From assembly GCA_018894105.1 (NCBI GenBank), contig CM032132.1:28509379-28573378 (forward strand): a DNA stretch of 64,000 nt, in the 5' to 3' direction. The translations under genes and the position numbers were made by a program. Below, piece after piece: positions 45,447 through 58,104 of this stretch (position 1 is its first letter; every line of letters starts with the position of its first letter). The stretch is from Jacaranda mimosifolia. Its lineage: Eukaryota; Streptophyta; Magnoliopsida; Lamiales; Bignoniaceae. Under the pieces are notes generated by a model, which ran no database searches, was not told the DNA's origin, and was given only the letters and a program-made list of their open reading frames with translations.

Positions 45447-45459
45447 GCTCTAGTACTAA
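45447..45459 (-). other. primer binding site of the copia element
   Basis: The plus strand GCTCTAGTACTA is the complement of TAGTACTAGAGC. It has 9 of 12 bases in common with the initiator-tRNA-Met site TGGTATCAGAGC and adjoins the LTR. Confidence 0.65.
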
Positions 45460-45461
45460 TT

Positions 45462-46085
45462 TGTTTAAACCTAAGAGGATCTATTGCAGAAGCAATGAAA
45501 TGAAACAAGATTTAACGTGGTTCGGCAATGTGCCTAATCCACCCAACAAAGAAAAGGAATTTTATTGATCTCAAATCAAAGTTCAAGTACAAATTTGAAT
45601 CCCACAAATCTTACAAAAACACCTAACACCCTCATTCTAAACTTCATCTTGAGAGAATTACTCAAAAGCAGTAAAGAAGCCCTTGTGTTATGTTCATGAT
45701 ACTTTTTTCAGAAGAAAAAACTGATATTTATACTCGAAAATTGAAGCCCTAGGTCTATGGGCTTGCACCGCGCACTGGGGCGCACAAAACTTGCACCCTG
45801 GAGTGCACAAATTTGCTTGTGCCAAGAAAAACTGAATGTTGGGCAGAAACTTTGCGTTAGGGCGCAAAAAAGTTATTGTTCACTGCGCGTCGGGGCGCGA
45901 CGCTTGTTTTGATGCCTTTTCCTCCCATGTCCACACCTTGGCGCACCATGTCTCGCGCCCCAGTGCGCGGTGTCTTGCCAATGCGCATCGGGGTTTGTTC
46001 TTGAGCCTATTTCGACCGCTTTGCTTTGTTTCACTCTATTTCTTCCGTTTCTCGTCAATTTAGCCCAAATTTCAAGGCAAAATCA
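45462..46085 (-). repeat. 5' LTR of the copia element
   Basis: 624 bp, TG at 45462 and CA at 46084-46085. It matches the split 3' LTR but lacks about 20 bp present there near AATAGCAGTAAAATAATTCG. No intact promoter motif was identified with confidence. Confidence 0.9.
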
Positions 46086-48690
46086 ATACTATGAATGGCT
46101 ATCAAAATATTTTCTTAGTTGGAGTACACATGGAGGACTTATTCATGTTGCGGTGGTAACTTAACAGCAGATGGTGAGAGGATTCAGTGTTACTCCCAAG
46201 TGTTTTGAATATATTAGATATATTATGTGACATGATCGTAGGAGTGGATATATGTAGGAAATAAGGACCAGTCACTTTTGATTTTGAGAATCAATCCACC
46301 CAATTTAAAAAGATAACATTGCAAGGAGTGCAATCTGAGGTGAATTTGAGAATGATTTTTGGCAACAAGTTATATAAAATGATCAACGAGAAGAGAAGTC
46401 CTTTGATAATTTACTTATGCATGGTCTCAGCAGTTTGTGCTTAAAAAGGGAGTCACAACCACAAGCAGCTAATATGTTGCATTTAAAATTAATAGATAAA
46501 TTAGCTTTTGTAAAATATTCAGTAAAATTCACATGTTATAAATTTAGGATATGACTAAAGTTAGTTATCTATAAGGGTACAATTTTAGGATATGACTAAA
46601 GTTAGTTATCTGTAAGGGAACGTAACTAATACTAACACTACCCTCAAAAGCTTTGCCTAACAGCTCCTTGATAATAGCCTAAAATATCAAGCCTAAAACA
46701 TTACTAATGCTCCTAAATATGAGTATAAATCATCTAAATTTTTCAAATCAAAGTCCTCTTAGTATTCCTCAAAAAGAGTGTAAATTCTCCATCAAACCAA
46801 ATTTATATGTGCTCTTTGACTGGAGTGTCAAATGTCAATCAAATCCATGTAGATTCATTTATGTGAATATAAAGTATCTATTAAGTTCAAGCGTACTCTT
46901 TGCCACGAGTGTAAAATATATATAAATTCAAATTCGTGTGACTCCTTGATATGTGTATAACCTAGTTGTCAAATCAAATTCAAATGTACTAATTGATGAG
47001 GATAAAACTCAAACTGGTTATATTCAAATGAAGAACCTTTTGCCGTGAGTTAAAACTGTCTTCAACACACGGAGTCCAAGCCTTTTATGGATCTTCAACA
47101 CATGATGTCCAAGCCTTTGAGCTGACTGTACACGTCTTACAAATTCAAAATTCTTCAAGTTTCTGCTCAAGAAAAATTAATTAATCAAGAGCATCTTCCT
47201 TTCGATTAATTTAGATTATATAACATTCATTGATCAAAACATCAAGTTGGTCACCACTTCTCTATTCAAAAATTACGTTCATTCAAGCTCTTGATACGGA
47301 GAGATCGAAAAAATGCTGCCAAGAATTAGGGAAAATACTTTATAATTAAAAAATTAAAAAAAAAAAAAACCACAATTGTATTCTTAAATTTTTTTTTCTA
47401 ATAAAATTCTTTTAATATATTTATTTTTTAATTCGACTTTTACTTTGTTCACATAAATCGGTGTAAACAAAGGATACTAACAAAGTATCTAATATGTATT
47501 TAGCACAACACAAATAATAATATTTTTGCAGTCGTCGCAAATTATAGATATATATCAACAATCAAAAGAAGCATGATTACAAAGAGTCAAAACAACATGC
47601 TATTTTGTTTGACTTAGGCGTTTGATGAAATTCAAAATAACATTACAATAAGAAAAGCTTTGTGGTAATTATTTAATTTCTTCAAGGGTTATGAAAGCAA
47701 TGATAATGATTGACAAAGGTCCAAGTTCAATTAATATAGTTCCACTGTGGCATGCGTTGGTAACTGCAGGTCAGAATTTATTTCTATCATCTTTCATTAT
47801 GGAGTTTACTAGGTAATATGTAGTAATGTTTTAGACTGTTTTTAAATAAAATATTTTAAAACTTATATTTCAGAAAAGTGTATTAAAAAATATATAAAGA
47901 ATAAAAATATTTTAATTTTAGAAAAATATTTTTGACTATCAATATCTTTTTATGGAATTTTTTTTTATCGGGTGTATCGATCATAATCAAATTTTAATAT
48001 GTATTATGCTTTATTGTTATATTAGTATAACTACAAATTAAAAATTAATGTATCTATATTCAAATAATGATTAGAATATATGAATATATGTATATATATA
48101 TATATTTTTATTGATGTGTTGATTTGAGGCAAAATTATATTTTTAGTCTCATACGTTAGAAGGGTGTGCAACTTTAGTTTATGGCAAGATATTCTTTTAG
48201 CACAAGAGTTGATTCATTCTCTTGATTCTAACAAAATAGATATATGTATGAATGTGGTTTCAAGCTAGATGGCTGAAATTAACAGCAAGTTTCTATTCAG
48301 ATACTGATTTTCATTATATCGGTCTTAGAGGAATCCAATTGAAAAAAAAATAATTCAGAGAGTAGGCAGACTTCGATTTGAAACCTGGCCTAATTTTGTT
48401 GCCCAGGATATTGATGATGAAAAAGACTATTTTTTATGAGTAGCAAACAAAAATTCTGTTTAGAGACTCTGAGTGCAATGGCATTATCATAATGTCAGAA
48501 TATCGGATGAGGCTGGGAAATCGCAGAGTTGTAGAGGAAGTCTGGAGGTACACTATGGTTTTAGTGACGGGTGAGTTCAAGTTCGAATTCAAAAGATGTA
48601 GAAGGCGTACTTCCATGGCCGGTGTTGAAGATAGTGCAATTTCAAGCTAAAACAATATCTATATACCACTTCTTCTCTTCATAATTTTTT
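46086..48690. other. AT-rich intergenic DNA with a faint gypsy relic
   Basis: Around 46270-46420 the plus strand reads VTFDFENQSTQFKKITLQGV, then QSEVNLRMIFGNKLYKMINE. This resembles the protease-RT linker of chromovirus-type gypsy elements, with low certainty. From 46640 to 47300 the DNA has LTR-like character, with loosely repeated GAGTGTAAA/GGAGTGTCAA words and pairs of CTTCAACACA(C/T)G(G/A). The rest, including 47300-48120, shows nothing recognisable. Confidence 0.35.
48122..48200. repeat. isolated end of the long-inverted-repeat transposon family
   Basis: AGGCAAAATTATATTTTTAG, then TCTCATACGTTAGAAGGGTG and TGCAACTTTAG match, in reverse orientation, the right terminus at 53990-54058. Only this end was seen here, so it is a fragment or a decayed copy. 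Confidence 0.55.
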
Positions 48691-50425
48691 GGGTTAATTA
48701 CCCAGATCCCCCGAAGGTTTGACCTAATTACAACAAGCTCTACAAGTTTCACAAAATTACAAATATCCCCAGACATTGACGGTGTGCTGTAAAATTGGAT
48801 AATTTTTGTGTAATGTCTAATTTACCCTTGACTGAATATTATTTAAAAAAAAGAAAGAAAATGCACAAAAACTGAAATGACCTTAACATTACAAAATAAC
48901 TAAAATGCCCTTGAAGTTTTATATAAGTGACAAAAGTAACATCTCATAATAAAATTACAAAAATACACTAAAATTTTTATAAAAAAATTATAAAATAATT
49001 AAATATTTATATATATACGTACATGTGTAATAAACATCATATAATATGTATCTAATGTACATATATATAGTATATATATACACCATACATAACCTACCCC
49101 CACCCCAACCCTATCCCCCCGTCTTAGCCCCCTTACTAGTCAGATTTCGCGAGGGGACCAGATCTGGCCATGGGCTGTTGCTGCCATAGCGGCCACCAAG
49201 GTAGTGGTTGCCCACTACCATGGCGGCTCATAGCAGCGGCAGCCATGTGTTGTCTACTATCATGGCAGCACAACAGTGACCGCCTTGGGCAGCAACCGTG
49301 GACCATGAGTATAAGGAGGTGGGAGGGACAGGGAGAAAGGGTGGGGTGCGTTTGTGTATTTTTATTTTTATTAATTAATTAAAAATTCAATTAAAATACA
49401 AATCTTTCATTTATTTAGTTTGAATTAATAAACTATTTTAAATTTTTATTTATCTTATTTTAATTAGATATATTTATTATTTAATTTATTTATTTATTTT
49501 AGATATGATTATTATTTAATAATTCAATTAATTAAATTATTTATATATGTTTATTATTTTGATATTATTTAATATGCAATTCAATTAATAAATATATTTT
49601 CTATTTAATATAATTAAATAAATTTTATTATGTATATAAATTATTTTAGATATATTTTACAATTTAATATTTTTTAAAATTTTAGATTTTCATTTTTTAA
49701 TTAATTAATTATTAGTATGTTAGACATAATTTTTTTTATTTTTTATTTTTATTAATAAATAAATTCAACCAAATTTAATTTTATTACTTTAGATGTGTTT
49801 TTATTTTAATATTGTAAATATGTAATTTTAAATTAATAAATTATGGTTAAATAAGATAATAAATTTTTAATTATATTTTTTTAATAAGTAATTTCAACTT
49901 AATCTAATTAAATTATTTTATTTATAACTATTATTTTAATATTATTGATCATTATGTAATCTAAAATTATAAAAACTATTTCAGTTAAGAGATGAATTTA
50001 ATATTTAGTTTTTTAGATTTTTACTTATTTTTTCAAATTAATAAATAGTTTAATTAAACTTAATTAGATTATTAAGCTTGAAATTAAAGATTATTCCATA
50101 TTAATGAAATTTTATTAATAATAAAATAAATTTAAATTTGTTATGAATAATTTAAATAATATTAAAATTACACCCTTGTGGTATGAAAAATATTACAAAT
50201 AGGTCCAAGGGTATTTTTGTCTAAAGAACGATCATCATAGTAACTAGGGTCATTTTTTGATTTTCATGCAAAATTTTCAATGCATCGGCATTTTTTTGGA
50301 CGGGTACTAATGGACTTTCGAAAATGTAAGACAGAGCAAAACATCAAGAAATATTTGTAATTTTGTCATGCCTTTGGGTCTTTGAATAAATAGGCCAAAC
50401 CTCAAGGGGTCCATGTAATTAACCC
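48691..50425. mobile_element. MULE-like DNA transposon, non-autonomous, with 9-bp target duplication
   Basis: Terminal inverted repeats run from GGGTTAATTACCCAGATCCC (48691) and from the complement of GGGTCCATGTAATTAACCC (50425). Similarity continues inward over about 90 bp (GAGGTTTG/GAAGGTTTG, ACAAAATTACAAATAT). The 9-bp duplication TAATTTTTT flanks it at 48682-48690 and 50426-50434. Size and TSD length fit Mutator-like elements. The interior has (TA)n, a GC-rich block at 49090-49340 and 800 bp of extremely AT-rich DNA. No transposase was recognised. The 70-codon open frame at 49170-49382 is not a known protein. Confidence 0.85.
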
Positions 50426-50468
50426 TAATTTTTTTTATCTTCTTTTTTATAAAACAATATCTATGGAA

Positions 50469-51060
50469 TGTAACACCCTGGATTTTTTTGTGAATAATTA
50501 TAGTAATAGATCTAATAATGTATATTCCATTCAGTAGTATTGTTAATCATATCTCTAGAAGTACTTGAATTTCATTAAGGCTTAACCTCCATGTCATGCA
50601 TCTAGAATGAAAGAATGCATAGCTAGTAGTGAGATTTTGTCTTTCAAGAAAAAGAAATGGATGTATAAGATATTGGACATTAGGAATAGAGGACCGACTT
50701 TTTAGTTGATTTTGATTCGTCATCGACATTTTTGAGTTGCAGTCCTATGGAATTTGAGCATATAATTTATTTGGAGTTTGATCAATACTTAAAGAATCTT
50801 AATCTAAAGTAAATATAAGATATAAATGGAATTCTTTTTGGAGCTCATTGGGATCTTATTTTAGGTACTAATCCTGATATTTACTTGTAATTTCGAGGAT
50901 ATAGCCTTTCAATCTTAATATTTTTTCTAGGATTACTTCATGATGATTTTTAGATGCAGAATTTATCAAGTTAATTGTTTGATGAAAAATTCATTTATTG
51001 AGTCTTATGTTAACGATTAAGGTAGCTACTATGGATCAGTCTTGGAGCTATAAATTAGTA
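50469..51060 (+). repeat. possible truncated gypsy LTR
   Basis: Begins TGTAACACCCTGG, the typical start of chromovirus LTRs (compare TGTAACACACC at 19934). It runs until the next transposon near 51098. No second end or target duplication was seen, and the body does not match the other LTRs in this window. Confidence 0.4.
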
Positions 51061-52089
51061 TTGCAATTATGGTTATTTGACTTAGGCCATAATTCGATGT
51101 ATCATATGTGAACAAGCACCGAAAGTCGACAAAATATAGAAAGCGTCCCAAAATCTCAAAAACATTGCAAAGTTGGTCCCAAAAGTCAATTTCCATCCAC
51201 AATTTAATGGAGAAAGCGCACGTGATGCGTGTGGCCGTTTGGTAACAAGATCTGATGGCAAATTTTGTGCCAAATTGCACTTTTAGTCCCATACGTTATG
51301 GGAGTGTGCAATTTTAGTCCCACACTTTTGCCAAAAGGGGTCAAAGGTCAAAAAAAGCCAATTATGGTGTTATGTTGGAAGAAGGATATTGCTTTTGTTT
51401 TACGAAGGCGGAGGAAAATGCTACTTAATTACTATATTGTGTTTCTGTATCTTGATTGGAGCTTGTAGGTATAGGAACATTAGCTTAAACAAGCTCCTGA
51501 GTTTGAATTATAATGAAATGGAATTGTGTTATTAATGGAAAAGAAAATTATTTTGTATTTAGTTGCTTAATGGTGTAATGGAATGTAGCAACCATGTAAC
51601 TACATCACATGCACATCCCATAAAGCAACCATATATATATGATAGGCCAAATGTATAGAAAAATAGCCAAATTTTACAGAAAAGCTTTTGAACTGAGATA
51701 GGAGCATAACTCATCACAATAGCTGAATTTGAACCACCAATTCAATCAAGCATCAGGCATCACTACGATACTCCCAAATTCACAATTGAGCACTGAGCAA
51801 AAGCATGCATAAGTGAGAGTCTGAATTAGCACAAAACAAAGGTAAAACTTGAAGAAAACTTGGGTACAATTGCAAACAATATGTCCATAACAAAAGTTTG
51901 CACAAAAGTATATATTTGTATTTCCAGCATAATAGACAACACCAAACAAGTTCAGTTTCCAATCCATTATCAAGCTGGAACACTAAGATATAGACACATA
52001 CAAAAATATTGCATTCCGGTTTATAATCCAAAAGATTGATTCCAAAATAACTCCTAAATTTGGCACTGCATTTTTTATATTAAAAAAAA

Positions 52090-52490
52090 AAGAAGCATTG
52101 AATTCTCATTCAATGTTACTGTTGCAATTCATCCTTGGACTTCTCTTAACCTTGCTTTTGCTTTCTAGTCTTGGACTTCTTCACACTTCCACTTCCACAT
52201 GTAGTTGCAACTGGTGCATCTAAGTTTAACATGGTGATAAACTTTTGGCCACCTCTCACAAATACATGTGCATTCGCTCAACTTGTGCTCACTTGTGAAC
52301 TAATACATCTCCTTATTTGTGAAACTAATGGAAGGTCTAGTGAATATGGTGAAGGTGCTATGCTATTCACTGTTCTTTGTATTGGAGGATTTAAAATTGG
52401 CGTTGGGACAATTCCAAAATGTGGAGTTATAGCTTCAAAACTAATAGATTGTGTTAGTTCTTCAACTCCACCTGCTGCAACTCCTTGATA
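52090..52490 (-). pseudogene. possible C-terminal remnant of a transposase protein
   Basis: The minus strand is open for about 125 codons with one stop. It reads ANAHVFVRGGQKFITMLNLD, then GSVKKSKTRKQKQG, after a Ser/Thr/Pro-rich stretch. A VRGGxKFxTxxxL motif near the end followed by a Lys-rich tail is reminiscent of Mutator-type proteins of plants. Its place between long inverted repeats supports this, but the match is from pattern memory only. The plus strand is also open (52171-52488) without recognisable content. Confidence 0.3.
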
Positions 52491-53099
52491 TGATCAGTTG
52501 TTATTTGTCCCCTATAAAATTGAGGAACTCACTTTAGACATTAGAAGAAATAATGAAACACAAAGCAAAGTAGAAATGAATGCAGTATAGAAGTTTGTCC
52601 AATAACTGATTTAGAAGCTTACCCAATAACTGATTAAGAAACTTGTCCAGTAACTTTTTGTGCTAGATTTACTAGTCTTTTCCTTGCCTGTAACATCAAA
52701 AAACTAAGTCATTGTATAATATTCATGAATTAGCAAGAAAATCACTAAAGAAATTCAATAAAGAACGAAAATTATAGTTATCTTTTGTAGTTGTTGAGTT
52801 GGCACTCCAGTTTCCTCTCCTCTTGGATCCTCATCAATACCATCAAGCTCAACTATGTACAAACTCTTTTGATTGTTTTCTCAAGTCACATCCCTTTTGT
52901 TATGACTAGTCTCACCATAGAAAGTGCATTTTACCTTGTAATGCTACCTCTTGAGCTTAATTCTGTTTTTTTTTTATTATTATTATTAACCTCTGATGCC
53001 TTAATTTTGGCAAAAGCATGGGGCTAAAGTTGCACACCCCCCTAATGTGTGGGACTAAAGTGCAATTTTGCCACAAAATTGCCACAAGATCCTATTAAG

Positions 53100-53877
53100 T
53101 AGGGTTGTAAATGGATATTCAAAAATTCATTTACGGTTCGCATTCGTATTCGTTTATACAAAATTTATTCACATCCATTTAAAGCGGATATTATCCGTAT
53201 TTGATTAGTAGATATTCGATTATAAATGGATACGGATATGGTAAATGCATATCCGATCTGTTTAATATCTAATCCAAATATATATTTATTAAATAATATA
53301 TTATTTATATTTTTCAATAAAAATCTCATAATCCATATATGTGTATATATATATTATAATTGAAGAATTGGGAAGAAGAAAGAATAAATTTGAAAAATTA
53401 TTGTAATATAGAGAGAAAAAAATTGAAGAATAAAGCTAATCAACATAATTATTGTTGGTTGAATTTATAATTAATATACTTAAATTCCATTATTATTATT
53501 AATAAGTACTAATAATCCATTATAAAGTCAATTATTAATTAGAAATTATGCTATTTATTTGACTGTTTTCGTTTTAATGAAATTATATAGTTCCTTCTAT
53601 TAATTAAAATATTTATTTGTTATAGGTTCATAAATTCATATATTTGGATATTCATAAATGGATATCTAAATAATTATCATCGAATATGAATGTATCTGAA
53701 TAAATATAATCGAATACGGATATATCCGAATCTGATCGATATTCGATGGATACGAATTTGGATATCATTTTTAAATATTCGTCAAATCCGTATCCGTATT
53801 TGAATTTTCGAAAAGTTAAATGGATACAAATATGAAAATAGTGTATCCGATCCGTTTAATATCCGTTTACACCCCTA
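53100..53877. mobile_element. hAT-type non-autonomous transposon with 8-bp target duplication
   Basis: Ends are TAGGGTTGTAAATGGATATT and the complement of AATATCCGTTTACACCCCTA. The 8-bp duplication CTATTAAG flanks it at 53092-53099 and 53878-53885. TAGGGGTGTAAA-type ends with an 8-bp TSD are diagnostic of hAT. Subterminal regions repeat TATCCGTAT/ATTCG(G/T)AT words in both orientations. No transposase is encoded. It is inserted in the right arm of the long-inverted-repeat element. Confidence 0.92.
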
Positions 53878-54534
53878 CTATTAAGAAATGGCCATGTGCA
53901 TCACGCACGCTTTCTCCGTTAAATTGTGGACGGAAATTGACTTTTGAGACCAACTTTGCAACGTTATTAAGATTTTGGGACGTTTTCTAAATTTGGCAAA
54001 AGTGCGAGACTAAAGTTGCACACCCCCCTAACGTATGGGACTAAAAATGCAATTTTGCTGATGATTTGAATATATAAAGGTATATATAACTACATCAAAA
54101 AAAATTAAAAATTACAATTGTTACTATTCATACATATATTCTACTAATTGTGATAAACTTTACATATGCTCAAATTGGTGCGCACATTAATACAAAATTT
54201 ATATTTATATTTTTAATCATTATCTTATAAATATATTTTATTTATTAGTAACACTAATATAATAAAGAAAAATCTAATGTCGTACCACTACTATTAAGGC
54301 AAACATATGTAAAAGGCATTTACAGGGAAAAAATATTTTTCTAAAAATAAAATTAGTTTTTTTCTTCATGTTCTTAATATATTTCTCTAAAATATATTTT
54401 TCAAAAACTTATATCTATATTTTTAATCATTATTTTGAATATAAAACAATTTTAGTTATTCTATATAAGAAAATATAATGAACAAAAATTTGATGTTGGA
54501 CCACTAATAAAGTAATTAAAGAATAGGTAACAAG

Positions 54535-56428
54535 CACTACAAGAAAATTGGCATTTAGTGACACTAACTTGATGACATTTTATAATATAATGACATAAAA
54601 AGAAAATATTATGGTGATAGTTGTAAAAAAAAATGCCACTATAATTTAATATTTGGTGGCATTTAATTGTTAAATGACAAACAAAATAGTCACATTTGAT
54701 TGAAAATACCAACATAAATGTATTTCAAAGACATTTAAATAGTATCACTATTTTTTTTTTTTAAAATTGCCACTAATAGGTAGTTATAGTGTCCTTTCAA
54801 GAAAAATGTCATAAAGTATTTAGGGGCAAAAACTTAATGACATTTATATTGTAATGACATATAAAAGTAATATAATCATATTCAGAAAAAAAGTTATATA
54901 TCACTATAATAAAATATTTGATAGTATTTGATTAAAAATGCAAAGAAAAAAATAATTTGAAGGCTAACTAGTGCAACTAATTTTTCTTAAGAAAATGTCA
55001 CTCATATTTATTCATGGTGTCACTTAGAAGAAATGCCACAAAAAAATTAGTGGCATTTACCTAGTGACATTAAGTAGTGTAATGACACATGAGAGTTATA
55101 TGGAGATAATTGTTGAAAAATATCACTGTAATACAATAGTTAGTGGCATTCATAAATATATTTGCAAGGCATTTAAATAGTGCCACTAATTTTTTCTTAA
55201 AAAACTGCCGCTCATATTATTTATGGTGTCATTTGTAAAAAACATCGCAAATTATTTAGTGGCATTAATTTAATCCCATTTTGATGACACATTAAAGTAA
55301 TATAATGATAGTAATAAAAAGTGCAACTATAATGTAACACTTAGTGATAGTTGATTAATAAATTTTATACAAATATAATTTTATTGAAATTACTAACATA
55401 ACTATACGTTAAAAGCATTTAACAAGCATCACTATTTTTTCTGAAAAAAAAATATCACTCATAATTTAATTATGGTGTGACATGACATAAATATCACAAA
55501 AATAGTCATTAATAATTGTAAAATTTATTAATATAATTTTAATGTATCTACTAAGTTAACCATATTTTTCTAGAACTATAAAAAATTTAAGTTTTTGTCC
55601 ATTTTTTCTCCTCACCTATATATTTTTTGAATATTTTCTCCCTAACTTTAATGTCTCACACTTTTTTACATGTGTTATTTAATAAAATAATTTTGAGCAT
55701 ATATTTAAATAATTGAGAAAATATGATTTTAAAGTATAAAAATATAATAATACTTTTGAATATTTATAATGAATATTCGATGGGTTGCTTGACAATAAAC
55801 TCATATCTTCCAAGTAAAATACTATAGGTTCAAATCTTATATAGAGTAATAGGAGCAAGTTGGAGTCTTATATATGGGGTGTTGGAGGCAGATTAAGATG
55901 TTACTAAAAAAAAAAAAATGACATTTTAATTTAGCATGTTATTTATTTAATTTTTATAGCATGTTAGTATGTCATCTAAAAAAAATATTTTATGGCATTT
56001 TAACATCATGATTATATGCATTTCTTGTCACAAATTAGGATGTCATTTAAAAATATATTTGTGACATTTTAACATGTCATTTATTGTATTTCTTATGGTG
56101 TGTTGTCTTTTAAAAGAACTTTTGTACCATATTAACCTACCATTACGTATAATTTTTAGTAGCATACTAGCATGTCATTTAAAATAATTTCTAATGGCAC
56201 TTTGACATGTTATTTAATTGCATTTTTTTTATGACATTTTAACATAACATTTGATAAAATTTTTGTTGTATTTTATTAATGCCAAAGCAAAGGTAATTTA
56301 GTGGTATTTATATCTTTACCTGCTACAAGTGGTATTTTAAAAAAATATCATTAAATATAAAATTACTACTATAATAATATTTAAGTGGCATTTTTGTAGT
56401 GTCTTTAATACTTGATTTTGTTGTAGTG
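54535..56428. mobile_element. CACTA (En/Spm) non-autonomous transposon
   Basis: Starts CACTACAAGAAAATTGGC and ends with the complement CTTGATTTTGTTGTAGTG. The 3-bp target duplication AAG occurs at 54532-54534 and 56429-56431. The whole interior is made of degenerate short repeats around (G)TGGCATTT, TGACATTT and their complements, roughly every 40-90 bp. This is the subterminal-repeat structure that CACTA transposases bind. No transposase gene was found. A second internal TTTTTGTAGTG near 56390 is a duplicate of the end. Confidence 0.9.
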
Positions 56429-56431
56429 AAG

Positions 56432-57373
56432 TATTTACAACAAAAAAATATTTTCCTAAAAATAAAATAATTTTTTTTTATTCTTCATCTGTCTTTTAGT
56501 ATATCCAAAATATAGTTTTCCAAAAGTATTCATTATTTTAACTCCAAAAGTAATAGCACACATTTCTCTAGCAATTACATAAGAAGAAGATAAGAAGTAG
56601 AACTAGATCTCTTCCTGAAACGTTATTTGCTTTTTCAATTGAGATGGACCCAAACTTTGAATCAAAGAATGTGATAATATCAGGGTATATTGTCTCTTGC
56701 TTAGACTGAGAGATTCAAGAAAAATTAGTTCAGGAATTCGGAAAGGTACTTTTGGAACACCAATAGGCATGAATTGAAAGAAAAAAAACAAATATATTGA
56801 TCTATTTCTCTAGGAATGGGCTTGATGTGGTAGCATCATCCTTTATAACGATCAAGGCTGGTAAGTCCATCAGTCCACACAGTTGTCCATGTACCAATAG
56901 AAGATTAAGCAGCTACTGTGGCCCCCTGCTTCTTTAGGCGGAACTCCAAGTTGAGAAGTTACTCAAAATGCTGCTAAGATATCAATATCTTTGATTTTGT
57001 ATTCAAGAAGAGGCAAACTCTCACTGGGAGTCATTATCATTGCTTAGTGCATACACATGCAGCGATGTTAAACTTGAAGAAAATTACCATAAAAGTTTTT
57101 GCTTTTGTTATTTTGAATGTCCGCTAAGTCGAAGAAAAATAGCATATTCATCTTGGAATCCTTGCCATAAACACCTTTATCTTTATTGCTCTATAATGCA
57201 TGCATTACAACCAGTAAAATATTTTTTAATTTATTTTTGTCGAATTGTATATATAGTGGACATTGTGTTAGCTAGTATTCACACTTTATTGATATTTACC
57301 CATCACGTTATTTAATTTTTTCGTAATTTGAAACTTAAAAGATCAAAGTACCTTCTAAACATTAGGGCCTTTC

Positions 57374-57404
<31 letters not shown>

Positions 57405-58104
57405 ACATATATATATATATATGTTAGTGTGTGCCCGGTTCGGTGCACCGAATTTTTTTTTAGTATTGAAATAATTTATTTTATAATAATATTTTATTTT
57501 ACTTCATACGATTAAAAATGAATAGTAATTATTTTTATTTTTTAAAGAAACAAAATCTATTACTAATTAAATAAAATAATACGAATATTTCAATTTAAAG
57601 ATATTATGTTTGAAGATAATTTGTATTTAAATAAGTTATGGAATATGAAGAATTATTAACTCTAAGTACTCGTTTGGTTTTATTTTCAAAACCCTTTTTC
57701 ATTTTTCCCTGAATATGAAACTAGAAAGCTATTAACTTCTCCCCTATTTTCACAGATATCAACTTTTTCCTCATGTTCACAGACATTTTCATTCTCAACA
57801 CATTTCCCAAATACAGTCTTACACTCTATCCATTTTCACACTTCATTTCTTCTACTCTTATTTGTACAAATTTTAATAAAAAAATACAATAATATCCAAA
57901 TACAACTCATTTCAACTTTATATAATCATTTCATTTTAAACAAAACATCCAAACAATATTTCATTTTCAAAATTACACTTATAACTAACTTTCCACTATT
58001 CCTTTTCAATTATGTCAACTATATATATGTCCCATATAAAAGAGCTTATTTCAAATAATTGAAAATGAATTCTCTATTATATTGCTAAAAAATTAAAATG
58101 ATTT
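56432..58104. other. intergenic, no gene recognised
   Basis: Nothing recognisable on either strand. Small open frames (57040-57315, 56603-56791) lack family features. GATTT at 58100-58104 abuts the Tat LTR and is probably the target duplication of that element. Confidence 0.45.
57374..57422. repeat. compound (CA)n(TA)n microsatellite
   Basis: An uninterrupted CA run of about 26 bp is followed by CATACACACA and a TA run to 57422. Confidence 0.93.

Larger units (their letters stand above)
29997..46085 (-). mobile_element. Ty1/copia retrotransposon, nearly complete, holding a nested Tat gypsy in its 3' LTR
   Basis: LTRs lie at 45462-46085 (5') and 29997-30058 plus 40830-41422 (3', split). Between them on the minus strand are primer site, gag with zinc knuckle, protease, integrase, RT and RNase H, all decayed. 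No clean target duplication was seen at the two outer ends (CTCCA before 29997, ATACT after 46085). Flanking rearrangement or decay is therefore possible. Confidence 0.88.
51098..54058. mobile_element. DNA transposon with long inverted repeats, possibly Mutator-like
   Basis: The left arm (about 51098-51334) and right arm (about 52999-54058, minus the hAT insertion) are inverted copies. Shared segments are GCGTCCCAAAATCTCAA, TTGCAAAGTTGGTC, AAAAGTCAATTTCC(A/G)TCCAC and AATTGCACTTTTAGTCCCA, about 240-270 bp per arm. The outermost 50-60 bp of the right arm (GACTAAAAATGCAATTTTGC) is not clearly preserved on the left. The interior carries a possible transposase C-terminus on the minus strand. Borders are approximate and no target duplication was confirmed. 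Confidence 0.7.

Noticed and set aside
29997..46085. Target duplication for the outer copia element
   Set aside because: The five bases outside each end (CTCCA and ATACT) do not match, so none is claimed.
52171..52488. Plus-strand 105-codon open frame
   Set aside because: The minus strand in the same interval gives the more protein-like C-terminus with a basic tail, and the plus frame shows no motif.
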